DNA of 64,000 nt from Cellulosimicrobium sp. Marseille-Q4280 (GTDB taxonomy: Bacteria > Actinomycetota > Actinomycetes > Actinomycetales > Cellulomonadaceae): contig NZ_CALPBY010000003.1 in assembly GCF_943181405.1 (NCBI RefSeq), positions 62,001-126,000 of the forward strand, in the 5' to 3' direction. Position numbers and translations under genes: made by a program. Below the pieces are notes generated by a model, which saw only the letters and a program-made list of their open reading frames with translations, was not told the DNA's origin and did no database searches. Shown here one piece after another: positions 40,458 through 47,873 of the stretch; position 1 is the stretch's first letter, and every line of letters begins with the position of its first letter.

Positions 40458-40868
40458 TCAGGCGCGAGCCTTGAGGGCGAACCCGTCCTCGTCGGCCAGG
40501 AACACGGTGTGGTCGGCGGCGGCGCGCGCCCAGAACGTCGCGGAACGGTTCGTCGCGGCGCGGGCGAGCGACGGGGCCAGGCGCCACCACAGCAGGCTCG
40601 GGTGGTGGGCGGCGAGCGAGGCGAGGACGGCACGCTGCAGGCCGCGGCGCGCGGCCGAGGGGTGCACGACCATGCCGGTGATCGTCACGGTGCCGTCACG
40701 GCGCTCGGTGTAGTCGAGACGGACCGCGCCGGGGTGCGGGCTCTCGGAGGTGATGGCCCAGTGCATGACGGTGCCGTCGACCCCGGTCAGGGATCGCTCG
40801 AACGTCTGCTCCACGGTGGGGAGCGGGTGCTGCTGCACCTGGCCTCCAGGGTCGGGCGGTTCGTACAC
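40458..40868 (-). CDS. GNAT-like N-acetyltransferase
   Basis: About 136 residues. DGTVTITGMVVHPSAARRGLQRAVLASLAAHHP has the V-x-P-xx-xx-RG-L pattern of the acetyl-CoA-binding region of GNAT enzymes, and WARAAADHTVFLADEDGF the usual late strand. I chose the GTG at 40868 (CATACT lies seven bases upstream); an ATG at 40898 would add ten cysteine-rich residues. The substrate is unknown. Confidence 0.58.
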   Translation of the reverse strand: MYEPPDPGGQVQQHPLPTVEQTFERSLTGVDGTVMHWAITSESPHPGAVRLDYTERRDGTVTITGMVVHPSAARRGLQRAVLASLAAHHPSLLWWRLAPSLARAATNRSATFWARAAADHTVFLADEDGFALKARA

Positions 40869-40922
40869 CTGTTCCAGTATGCAGCAGCATCCCGACATAC
40901 GCCTCGAATGCCGCGCCAGGGG

Positions 40923-41258
40923 TTACCGCCAGCCGTACCAGCCCTCGGGCTTGGCGGGCAGCGAACCGACCTGCACTCCCCCGGCGCTCAGCATCGCGTC
41001 CACGGCGAGCTCGGCCTGGGCGAGGCCGACGCGACGCGAGTCGTGCCAGCCGTGCCAGAACCGCTGCTCGACGCGCCACGGCTCGTCGTAAGGGCCCATC
41101 GCGGCGTCCTGCTCGACCTGCACAAGCACCTCGAGCGTGGCGCCCACGAACCCGTACGCGACCACGTTGCCGGCGTCCAGCAGCCGGGTCAGGTCCTCGC
41201 GCTGCAGGCGGGTGAGGTTGTCGAGCAGGTCCGGGGCGGGCGCGAGAGCGGCGGTCAT
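40923..41258 (-). CDS. hypothetical protein
   Basis: 111 residues, soluble, ending PEGWYGWR like the tail of the 15293-15754 protein. The ATG is nine bases after a CCGCACAT element that overlaps the stop codon of the upstream gene, so this gene is both downstream of the long operon and separately promoted. Confidence 0.65.
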   Translation of the reverse strand: MTAALAPAPDLLDNLTRLQREDLTRLLDAGNVVAYGFVGATLEVLVQVEQDAAMGPYDEPWRVEQRFWHGWHDSRRVGLAQAELAVDAMLSAGGVQVGSLPAKPEGWYGWR

Positions 41259-41265
41259 GACCTGC

Positions 41266-42258
41266 CTATGTGCGGCAGGTCCACCACGCCCGCCCGAGCG
41301 CGGAGCGCAGCGCCGCCAGCCCGCGACCGGACTCCTCGACCGGGCCGGCGAGCGTCCACGTGGCGTCCGGGCCGAAGGCCACGTGCAGCGAACCGTGACC
41401 GTCCAGCAGCGACCAGACCAGCGGTGCGAGGTCGGCGAACGCCGGGTCGGCACCCACCCACCAGTCGACGTCGCCGCCGCGCTCGCGAGCCTTGGCGGCC
41501 AGGCCGGTGGCGCTGCGGGTGGCCGCCCACGCCTGCCCGGCGTCGGCGCACCGGCTCAGCCCCATCAGCACCGACTGCAGGGTGGAGCCGGTCATGAGCT
41601 GGGCGAAGTCGGCGAACTGGTAGGACTGCAGGTCGGCGGCCACGCGCACCCGGCCGCCCTCGAAGCGCAGGCGCAGGTCCAGCGCGGGCTCCCAGGGCTT
41701 GCCGTGGCGGTTCTCGATGAACGCGGTGGCGTTCCACCCGGCCATGAGCGCGGAAGCGGTACCGAGCTGGGCCCACCAGGTCGCGAACTCCTCGGGCGCG
41801 GCCGGGGCGTGCGGCTCGACGGCGACGACCGGGGCGCCGGCCAGCGCGTCGTGCGCGGCCTGGACCGCGGCCCACGAGGCGGCGACCGGCCCGGCGGCGG
41901 CACGGTCCGTGACGCGGTCGTTGAGCTCGCGCAGGTCGCTCATGAGCCCGGCGGCGACCTCGAGCGCGCTGGCGTCCACCCAGCCGCCCGGGCCCGGGGT
42001 GCCGGGCGCGCTGTCGGCCGGCCACGCCTGCTCGGTGTCCGGGGTGAGCAGGGCCATCTCGGCGAGGTCGAGCCGGACCGAGGTGGCGTCCAGGTCGAGC
42101 TCGCGGATCTCGGCGACCATGCCCAGGATCGTCTCGGTGCGGGACTCGACGTCGGGCTCCGGGCGACCGGCGGCGGCCGTCAGCGCCTGGACGTGGCCGA
42201 GCGCGAGGGCGCGCCAGGACGCCCAGGCGCGGGGGTCGTAGGCGACGAGCGTGGTCAT
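41266..42258 (-). CDS. hypothetical protein
   Basis: 330 residues, soluble, helical in its first half and beta-rich around LDLRLRFEGGRVRVAADLQS and LHVAFGPDATWTLAGP. No family recognised. The ATG overlaps the upstream stop by four bases. Last gene of the long overlapping operon that begins at 45459. Confidence 0.65.
   Translation of the reverse strand: MTTLVAYDPRAWASWRALALGHVQALTAAAGRPEPDVESRTETILGMVAEIRELDLDATSVRLDLAEMALLTPDTEQAWPADSAPGTPGPGGWVDASALEVAAGLMSDLRELNDRVTDRAAAGPVAASWAAVQAAHDALAGAPVVAVEPHAPAAPEEFATWWAQLGTASALMAGWNATAFIENRHGKPWEPALDLRLRFEGGRVRVAADLQSYQFADFAQLMTGSTLQSVLMGLSRCADAGQAWAATRSATGLAAKARERGGDVDWWVGADPAFADLAPLVWSLLDGHGSLHVAFGPDATWTLAGPVEESGRGLAALRSALGRAWWTCRT
41268..41277 (-). 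promoter_or_regulatory. CCGCACAT element, instance 19
   Basis: TGCCGCACAT, nine bases before the ATG at 41258; it also encodes the last residues of the upstream protein and overlaps its TAG. Confidence 0.74.
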
Positions 42259-42812
42259 GAGGCTCCCGTGGTGAGGTGGACGCAGGGGCAGTGCAGTCGG
42301 GCGCAGGTGGCGTGCGGGCTCGGGCTGGCCGTGGCGTGGCGCTCGGCCAGGACGTGCCCAGCCTGGCAGGACCAGGTGACGCGCCCGGGCGTGAAGGTGC
42401 CGGGCCGCCCGCACGCGACTGGCCGCTGGTTCTGGCGGAAGGTGCCGTCGGGGTCCGGCTCGGGACAGCGGTGGGTGTCGCCTGCGCAGGGCTTGCCGGC
42501 GTTGATGCTGCCCAGGACGGTCCGGCAGTGCACGCACTCGGGGTACGCGCTGCGCTCCGCGGCGCGCCCGACCGCGTACGTCCACCAGTAGGGCCCGATC
42601 CGCTCGGCCATCGCCGCGACGGACTCGCGGGTGGGCAGCGGCTCCCAGGGCGTGAACTCGTGGCTCGGGTGCCCCTTGGCGGAGGTGTCCAGGCGCTGCA
42701 GCGATTCCTGCGCGCACTGCCTGGTGAACGTGTGCCGGGCGATCACCCACGTCTCGCGTTCGACGGCGGCCTGCAGGCGGGCGCGCTCGCGCTCAGTGGA
42801 CTTCGAAGCCAC
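42255..42812 (-). CDS. cysteine-rich zinc-binding protein
   Basis: 185 residues. The second half has CVHC, CAGDTHRC, single cysteines near 148-156, and CARLHCPC: at least nine cysteines with several histidines, enough for two zinc sites. The start is a GTG at 42812, inside the 3' end of the upstream gene (20-base overlap). ATGA overlap with the next gene. Function unknown; nucleic-acid binding is plausible. Confidence 0.62.
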   Translation of the reverse strand: MASKSTERERARLQAAVERETWVIARHTFTRQCAQESLQRLDTSAKGHPSHEFTPWEPLPTRESVAAMAERIGPYWWTYAVGRAAERSAYPECVHCRTVLGSINAGKPCAGDTHRCPEPDPDGTFRQNQRPVACGRPGTFTPGRVTWSCQAGHVLAERHATASPSPHATCARLHCPCVHLTTGAS

Positions 42813-43569
42813 GGACGTCCTTCGGCAGGGTCGGCAGGTGGGCGTGCACGGACTGCACGAGGGCGTCGCGGAACCGTCCCAGGACGTCGATGTCGCCCAG
42901 CGCGTCGGCGAGCTGGTGGGCGAGGAAGTCCTGGTACGCGCCGCCCGCGCGGACCAGCGCGCCGCTGTCGTCGATCGACTGGATCGAGGTGACGCGCCCA
43001 CCGGGTGCGATGGCGACCCGCGTGCGGCCGACGGAACCGTCGAGCATCAACACGACGACCCCCTCCTGGGCCCAGGCCTTGCGCAGCCGGATCGCTCCCC
43101 GTCCGCCCTTCGTGCCGACGACGTCGTCCCACACGGCGCCGGCGAGCGTGCCGGCCAGCGACTCGGCGAGCTCGAGGTTGAGCCGCTCGGGGCCGTGGTT
43201 CAGGCTGATCTCGGCCCAGCGACCGCCGGGCACGGCGAGGTACCCGTAGGGGTCGCCGGTGACTGAGTGCAGCGAGCCGCGGCGGGTCATGCCGTCGGCC
43301 GCGACGATCTGGAAGTTCGTGGGCGCGCCGGCCGGTGCGACGGCCAGCACGATCGACCTGGTGCCGCGCCGGGATGTCTCGTCGATGGCGAACACACGGG
43401 CGGTGCCGACGACGCCGGCGCGTCGCAGCTGCAGCATCAGGTCGCGCGCGAGGCGCACCATGCGCAGGCCTCGCTTGTCGGCTTCGGCGACCGGTGCGCC
43501 GTCGGTGTGGGTGATGGGAAGCGGGCCGCCGGCGTCGGCGACGGTCAGGGCGGCGTCACGCAGTCGCAT
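42793..43569 (-). CDS. hypothetical protein
   Basis: 258 residues, soluble. Repeated beta-type segments (GTARVFAIDETSRRG, GVVVLMLDGSVGRTRVAIAPGG) suggest a compact mixed fold. No motif recognised. The ATG lies within the end of a 23-codon micro-gene. Member of the 45459-41266 operon. Confidence 0.65.
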   Translation of the reverse strand: MRLRDAALTVADAGGPLPITHTDGAPVAEADKRGLRMVRLARDLMLQLRRAGVVGTARVFAIDETSRRGTRSIVLAVAPAGAPTNFQIVAADGMTRRGSLHSVTGDPYGYLAVPGGRWAEISLNHGPERLNLELAESLAGTLAGAVWDDVVGTKGGRGAIRLRKAWAQEGVVVLMLDGSVGRTRVAIAPGGRVTSIQSIDDSGALVRAGGAYQDFLAHQLADALGDIDVLGRFRDALVQSVHAHLPTLPKDVRGFEVH

Positions 43570-43627
43570 CGGAACCTGCCTCGGAGATGTGGGCGTCGGC
43601 GTTCCGGTCGTCGTCGGCGGCGTTCAC
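43556..43627 (-). CDS. 23-residue micro-protein
   Basis: VNAADDDRNADAHISEAGSD then ATA. The GTG overlaps the stop of the 280-residue protein by four bases (GTGA) and its TGA lies 14 bases inside the next gene. Very acidic. Without it a gap of about 50 bases would break an otherwise continuous overlap chain, so a coupling role is likely. Confidence 0.42.
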   Translation of the reverse strand: MNAADDDRNADAHISEAGSDATA

Positions 43628-44466
43628 TCGACCACCGTCCGGGCGGGCGCACGCAGGAAGGCGGCGGCAGCCTGGTAGGCCAGGTCGTGCGCGGGACCGA
43701 CGAGTTCGCTCAGGTCGTACGTGCCGATCGCCGACGCGGCCTTGATCTCCGCTGCCTGCACCAGCTGCGGCTCGACCCACCGGTTGCGCCCCCATGTGCC
43801 CCGGCCGTTCGGGTGCCGCGGCGTCGAGACCCGCTGCCTGTACTCGTCGAGGGCGACCGTCAGGCCGCCGTACGGGGTCGACAGCCCCCAGGCGATGCCC
43901 CGCTTGCTCCACTCCAGGTGGTGCAACTCGATGACCTCGCGGTGCTCGGGGCCGTAGACCTCCGCGAACGCGGTCGGTGCGGCAGCCTGGGCGATCAGGT
44001 GGAGCAGCCGGTCGCGACCCACCTTCGGCGTCGCCCCGCCGGGTGCCCAGTCGATGGCCGGCGCGCGGTGGCCGAGCATGCCGACCTCGACGCACTTGCC
44101 GCCCAGGCCGTACAGGCTCGCGCCCATCACGGTGTCCTGCGTGGAGACGACCAGGCGCGTCTCGACGCCCGGCGCGTCGACCACGACGACGGTGCGCGGG
44201 TTCATCAGCGACCCGTCGTACAGGACGGTCGCCTGCCCGTGCGCGCCGTTGCGCTGCAGCATCGCCAGGGTGCTGGCTGCGCGCATGAGCGCCCGGTGGC
44301 CGTGCGACGTGAGCGCGGCGAGGTCGGCCTGCAGCACGTGCCCGGCGCGCAGCTCGCGGGGCACTCGCACGGTGTTCGCCAGGGTCCCGACCCGGCGCAC
44401 GGGCAGGGGCGTGTCGGCGCCGATCAGGTCGACCATGCGCGGGCTGAGTGCGGGCACGTGCGTCAT
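43624..44466 (-). CDS. hypothetical protein
   Basis: 280 residues, soluble. Contains GHVLQADLAALTSHGHRALMRAA, RTVVVVDAPGVETRLVV and GIAWGLSTPYGGLTVALDEY. No catalytic motif recognised. ATGA overlap with the upstream gene and GTGA overlap with the micro-gene downstream. Confidence 0.65.
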   Translation of the reverse strand: MTHVPALSPRMVDLIGADTPLPVRRVGTLANTVRVPRELRAGHVLQADLAALTSHGHRALMRAASTLAMLQRNGAHGQATVLYDGSLMNPRTVVVVDAPGVETRLVVSTQDTVMGASLYGLGGKCVEVGMLGHRAPAIDWAPGGATPKVGRDRLLHLIAQAAAPTAFAEVYGPEHREVIELHHLEWSKRGIAWGLSTPYGGLTVALDEYRQRVSTPRHPNGRGTWGRNRWVEPQLVQAAEIKAASAIGTYDLSELVGPAHDLAYQAAAAFLRAPARTVVE

Positions 44467-44894
44467 CGGGCCACCTCCTGCCAGTCGCGCAGGCTCAGGT
44501 CCCAGGACGACTCGCGCCCGGTGTCGACGTTGCGCGCCAGGATGATCTGGTCCGAGACGTAGGTGATGAGGATGGTCGCGGTGCTCGACCCGCCGTCGGG
44601 GTAGTGCTCGGTGCCGCGCAGCACGGTGCCGACCGGCCACGTCGTGCGCGGGGTACGGGCAGGCTCGCGGCCCTCCTGGATGACGTCGCGGGCGGTCTTG
44701 CGGTGGATCCCGCGGTGCGTGACGACGCGGAACTCCTCGTCGGACGCCGCCAGCGCCGCCTGGGCCGACGCGAGCTCGGACGCGGCGTACTCGCGGGCCA
44801 GGGCGATCATCTGCGGCGCGGTGCGGCGCCCGTGGTCGGACAGGCCCTCGTAGGGCGTGCCCGGCAGGGTGATGGTGGTCATGCGCTCGCTCAC
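44463..44894 (-). CDS. hypothetical protein
   Basis: 143 residues, soluble. A helical centre (MIALAREYAASELASAQAAL) precedes a beta-rich C-terminus (ATILITYVSDQIILARNV). GTG start with GTGA overlap upstream, ATGA overlap downstream. No domain recognised. Confidence 0.63.
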   Translation of the reverse strand: MSERMTTITLPGTPYEGLSDHGRRTAPQMIALAREYAASELASAQAALAASDEEFRVVTHRGIHRKTARDVIQEGREPARTPRTTWPVGTVLRGTEHYPDGGSSTATILITYVSDQIILARNVDTGRESSWDLSLRDWQEVAR

Positions 44895-45127
44895 GAAAGT
44901 GCCTCTCGTCCGGTGTCGGTCACGGTGACGGGGGTCGGGTAGATCTCGAACTGCGCCTCGATCAGGCCGTCGGCCAGCAGGCGCTCGTACGGGCGCGCCG
45001 GCGCGGGCTGCCAGAACCCGCGCACACGCCACACGCGGCGCTCGCCGGTGTCCTCGCTCGTGACCCTGCCGTCGGCGACGCGCTCGAGCGCCTCGACCTG
45101 GGCGGAGGTCAGGCGGGTCGTGCTCAC
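44891..45127 (-). CDS. small winged-helix-like protein
   Basis: 78 residues: LTSAQVEALERVADGRVTS ... YERLLADGLIEAQFEIYPTPVTVTDTGREAL looks like a minimal winged helix (helix, helix, recognition helix, beta hairpin ending in TxxGRExL, as in MarR/PadR-type folds). GTGA overlaps on both sides. It may be a DNA-binding adaptor for the operon. Confidence 0.58.
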   Translation of the reverse strand: MSTTRLTSAQVEALERVADGRVTSEDTGERRVWRVRGFWQPAPARPYERLLADGLIEAQFEIYPTPVTVTDTGREALS

Positions 45128-45459
45128 GCGTCGGTCCGGGCCAGCAGGGAGCCGGGCAGGTCGCGCACGACCCCGTCGATGACGGCCACGGCGAACGACG
45201 GCTCCTCGTTGGACGACCGGCTCGACCCGATGACGGTTCCGGTGATCTCGACCGGCGTGCCCTCATGCATGTAGACGGCCGTGACGGGCGTCCCGGTCGG
45301 GAAGAAGCCGATCAGCGCCTGGTAGGTGTCCTCGATGCTCGCCGCCGCGGAGGCGTCGGGAAGCAGCCCAGCGCCGCGGACCGCCCGCGCGAGCTCGCGC
45401 TTGAGCAGCTGGTACGACGGCGCGACGGCGCGCATGGCAGGGGCGTGTGCGGTGGTCAT
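45124..45459 (-). CDS. hypothetical protein, first gene of the long overlapping operon
   Basis: 111 residues, soluble, with a beta-rich second half (TPVTAVYMHEGTPVEITGTVIG). The ATG is nine bases after a CCGCACAT element. It leads a chain of eight genes and one micro-gene (to 41266) in which nearly every start overlaps the previous stop, so the products are probably made in fixed ratios. No domain recognised. Confidence 0.66.
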   Translation of the reverse strand: MTTAHAPAMRAVAPSYQLLKRELARAVRGAGLLPDASAAASIEDTYQALIGFFPTGTPVTAVYMHEGTPVEITGTVIGSSRSSNEEPSFAVAVIDGVVRDLPGSLLARTDA

Positions 45460-45468
45460 GGCCTACCG

Positions 45469-45478
45469 ATGTGCGGCA
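45469..45478 (-). promoter_or_regulatory. CCGCACAT element, instance 20 (inside a terminator stem)
   Basis: TGCCGCACAT, nine bases before the ATG at 45459. Eight of its ten bases form part of the terminator stem of the upstream gene. Confidence 0.74.
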
Positions 45479-45510
45479 GAGCCCAGGTCTGACCAGGGGC
45501 TCTGCCGCAC
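45471..45510 (-). terminator. hairpin terminator overlapping the promoter element
   Basis: Perfect 14-bp stem (45471-45484 with 45497-45510), 12-base loop, just after the stop of the papain-like gene at 45516. Confidence 0.82.
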
Positions 45511-45515
45511 GCGGT

Positions 45516-46460
45516 TCAGGCGCCGCTCTGCTCGGCGTCGGCTCGGTGCTCGGCGATCAGCAGGTCCGCGACCTGCGCGGCGCGCTTCTCGGTGCTCTCG
45601 TCGTGCCCGCCGTCGGGCTCGCCCCAGCCCTTCTCGGGCGTCCAGTCGAACTGGTCGGCCGGGTACACCCAGACGTCGTCGCCGTCGTACCCGGCCTCCT
45701 CGGGCATGTCGTGGCCGTAGGCGTCGACCGTCGAGCCCCACTCCTCGGCCCAGTCGTCCTCGGAGTGCAGGCCGCGCACGTCAAGGATCTGGCCGGACGG
45801 GGTCCGCACGCCGGCGTGGACCCAGCCGACGACGCCGTTCGGGCCGTCGGCGATGACGACCTGCGGCCAGCCGGTGCGCTCGTGCAGGGCCTGGGCGAGG
45901 CGGTGGCAGTACCCGCCCGTGAAGGTGGTGTCGTCCGCGTCGTTGACCGGCGGCACGTCGGCGCGGGCGGCGTCGCCGTGTTCGGCGAGCAGCAGGTCGG
46001 CGACCTCCCCAGCCCGGGCGTCGCTGATGGCGCCGGCCTGCTCCCGGTCGACGTCGGGCGCGTCGACGATGACCGCCTTGCCGTTGTCGTCCGAGACGCG
46101 GTGGCCCCAGCGCGCGACCCAGGTGCTCTCGTTGGACAGGCCCGAGATGTCGAGGATCTGACCGGACGGGGTGCGCACGCCCACGTGCACGGGCCCCTCG
46201 GGGGAGCCGCTGCTGGCGACGGCGACCAGGGGCCAGCCGGTGCGCTCGGCGGCGGCGTGGGCGAGGCGGGTCGCGCCGTCGGGGGTGATGAACGCGACGT
46301 GGTCGTCGCCACCGATCGGCGGGGTGTGGTCGGCGTACAGGTCGGCGCGGTCGAGTACCAGGTCGGCCTCGGAGCGCGTCTTGATGGAGAACTGCCCGCC
46401 GGCCGAGACGCCAGCGGGCGTGCGCGGGTGGGCGGCGGCGTCGAACGCGGTGCTGGTCAT
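45516..46460 (-). CDS. GGQF-tagged tandem papain-like protein
   Basis: 314 residues. The tag HPRTPAGVSAGGQFSIKTRS then EADLVL is at residues 11-36. Two copies of a domain of about 85 residues follow: TGWPLVAVASS ... VHVGVRTPSGQILDISG and TGWPQVVIADG ... VHAGVRTPSGQILDVRG. The second has Cys185 (GYCHRL), His215 and Asp227 in the Cys-His-Asp order of papain-like enzymes; the first lacks the cysteine. It could be a peptidase, deamidase or transglutaminase-like enzyme. The ATG is nine bases after a CCGCACAT element. Monocistronic. Confidence 0.75.
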   Translation of the reverse strand: MTSTAFDAAAHPRTPAGVSAGGQFSIKTRSEADLVLDRADLYADHTPPIGGDDHVAFITPDGATRLAHAAAERTGWPLVAVASSGSPEGPVHVGVRTPSGQILDISGLSNESTWVARWGHRVSDDNGKAVIVDAPDVDREQAGAISDARAGEVADLLLAEHGDAARADVPPVNDADDTTFTGGYCHRLAQALHERTGWPQVVIADGPNGVVGWVHAGVRTPSGQILDVRGLHSEDDWAEEWGSTVDAYGHDMPEEAGYDGDDVWVYPADQFDWTPEKGWGEPDGGHDESTEKRAAQVADLLIAEHRADAEQSGA

Positions 46461-46469
46461 GGCCGGTAG

Positions 46470-46477
46470 ATGTGCGG
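46470..46477 (-). promoter_or_regulatory. CCGCACAT element, instance 21
   Basis: CCCGCACAT, nine bases before the ATG at 46460. Confidence 0.72.
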
Positions 46478-46510
46478 GCACCCTGCCCGGCCATGACCCT
46501 CACCCGCGGG

Positions 46511-46834
46511 TCAGTGCGCGGCCTCGTACGCGGCGAGCACGCCCTGCGGGATGCGCCCGCGCCCGCTGACCTCGTGACCGTTCTCGCGCGCCCATGTCCG
46601 CACGGCAGCACGGTCGGGTGAAGGTGCCGACCTCGCTGTCCGGCGGCCCGGTCTGCGGCTGGCGATGCGGCGGCCGTGCTGAACGAACCGGCTGAGGTCG
46701 TCGCGCAGCTTGCCCGCGTTCTCGGTGCTGACGTCGATCTCGTAGGCGACGCCGTCCAGGGCGAAGGTGACCGTCTCGGCCGCCTTCCCTCCGTCGACGT
46801 CGTCGATCAGGCTGACCTCGATGCGCTGAGCCAT
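46511..46834 (-). CDS. lsr2: Lsr2-family nucleoid protein
   Basis: 107 residues. MAQRIEVSLIDDVDGGKAAE and the dimerising strand-helix part match the Lsr2 N-terminus; RTWARENGHEVSGRGRIPQG carries the AT-hook-like RGR of the DNA-binding domain. Lsr2 bridges AT-rich DNA and silences foreign genes in actinobacteria. The ATG at 46834 has GGAGGAA seven bases upstream and no CCGCACAT element, so its control differs from its neighbours. An element-borne copy could modulate host silencing or compact the element itself. Confidence 0.93.
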   Translation of the reverse strand: MAQRIEVSLIDDVDGGKAAETVTFALDGVAYEIDVSTENAGKLRDDLSRFVQHGRRIASRRPGRRTARSAPSPDRAAVRTWARENGHEVSGRGRIPQGVLAAYEAAH

Positions 46835-46898
46835 CGGTTCCTCCGTGCTGTGGGGGTTGAACGTCTCATTCGTACCGCACACGGAGGGTTCTACACGG

Positions 46899-47399
46899 TC
46901 ACCGTCGGGTCTGACGCGCCGGGCGCAGTGCCGTGAAGGAGAACCGGGCGGGCTGGCGGGTTGCGACGGTGTGCAGGCGGCTTGCGGCGCGGTACACGTT
47001 GGCGGGGTCGCGCAGCACGACGAGCGGGTGGGTGGCGGCCATCGCGAGCAGCTCGCCCTCGTAGGGCGCGCTCTGCGGTCCGCCGCCCTCGCTGATGACG
47101 ACCAGGACCGCGGCGGCCGGCACCGGCCTGGTGGTGAAGTCCTTCGGCGAGTGCAGGTGGATCGGGCGGTCGAAGCTCTCGCGGATCCAGCTCGCGAGGA
47201 ACGGGTGAAGCGCGGCCTCGAGGACGGCGTGCACCGGCACGTGGCGCTCGTCGGCGATCTCGGCCCCGGCGAGCAGTGCCATCTCCCGGGTGGGGTGCCC
47301 GGGCGAGGTGCGCACGACGGCGCTCCCGACGGCGCGCGCAGCGTTCAGGAACTGCGCGGCGCCGTCGAGAGCGCGCAGCTGCTCGACGGTCACGGTCAC
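46899..47399 (-). CDS. hypothetical protein
   Basis: 166 residues, soluble. AAAVLVVISEGGGPQSAPYEGELLAMAATHPLVVLRDPANVY suggests an alpha/beta fold. The GTG at 47399 overlaps the upstream stop by four bases. No domain recognised. Confidence 0.63.
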   Translation of the reverse strand: MTVTVEQLRALDGAAQFLNAARAVGSAVVRTSPGHPTREMALLAGAEIADERHVPVHAVLEAALHPFLASWIRESFDRPIHLHSPKDFTTRPVPAAAVLVVISEGGGPQSAPYEGELLAMAATHPLVVLRDPANVYRAASRLHTVATRQPARFSFTALRPARQTRR

Positions 47400-47752
47400 C
47401 GGTACCGGGCCGCGGCCTCGTCGAACAGGAACTCGCTGCCGCCGTCGAAGGGCATCTGCTTGATGCCGAGCGCGCCGACGCTCGCGGAGTGGCGGTCGTT
47501 GCGGCTGATGAGCAGGACGGTCTTGCCCTTGATCTGGGTGATGTCGTTGGAGCCGGTGGCCTGCAGCACGCCGCGGATGAACGCGGCGGCGAAGCCGGTG
47601 TCGCCCTGCAGGTTGTAGCCGCCGATCATCGCCTGGGATCCGCCGAAGTCGACGGTGAGCGTCATGGTGAAGATGCCGTGGCCCTCGAACCCGAGGAACA
47701 CGTCGGTGATCTTGACCGGCGTCTCGTACCGCTGCGTGGCCTGCTCGGGCAT
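47396..47752 (-). CDS. phage-type conserved hypothetical protein
   Basis: 118 residues. KITDVFLGFEGHGIFTMTLTVDFGGSQAMIGGYNL resembles a small protein widely found in phage genomes (an ITDVxLGxExHGIxTxxLxxxYGG pattern), of unknown role. The ATG has a GAGGAGA ribosome-binding site, with the CCGCACAT element about 50 bases upstream. Confidence 0.66.
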   Translation of the reverse strand: MPEQATQRYETPVKITDVFLGFEGHGIFTMTLTVDFGGSQAMIGGYNLQGDTGFAAAFIRGVLQATGSNDITQIKGKTVLLISRNDRHSASVGALGIKQMPFDGGSEFLFDEAAARYR

Positions 47753-47803
47753 GGCGTCTCCTCGTGCTGCTGCTCCCCCGTGTGGGAAGCGACTGGTGAT
47801 CTG

Positions 47804-47813
47804 ATGTGCGGCA
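47804..47813 (-). promoter_or_regulatory. CCGCACAT element, instance 22 (displaced; divergent pair)
   Basis: TGCCGCACAT toward the 47752 gene; back to back with instance 23, ten bases apart. The tenth base downstream is A. Confidence 0.74.
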
Positions 47814-47823
47814 CGGCGGCGCC

Positions 47824-47833
47824 TGCCGCACAT
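47824..47833 (+). promoter_or_regulatory. CCGCACAT element, instance 23 (displaced; divergent pair)
   Basis: TGCCGCACAT 40 bases before the GTG at 47874; the tenth base downstream is G. Confidence 0.74.
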
Positions 47834-47873
47834 CCACTGGTCGACACCCCCGCATCGACATCTGGAGGACACC

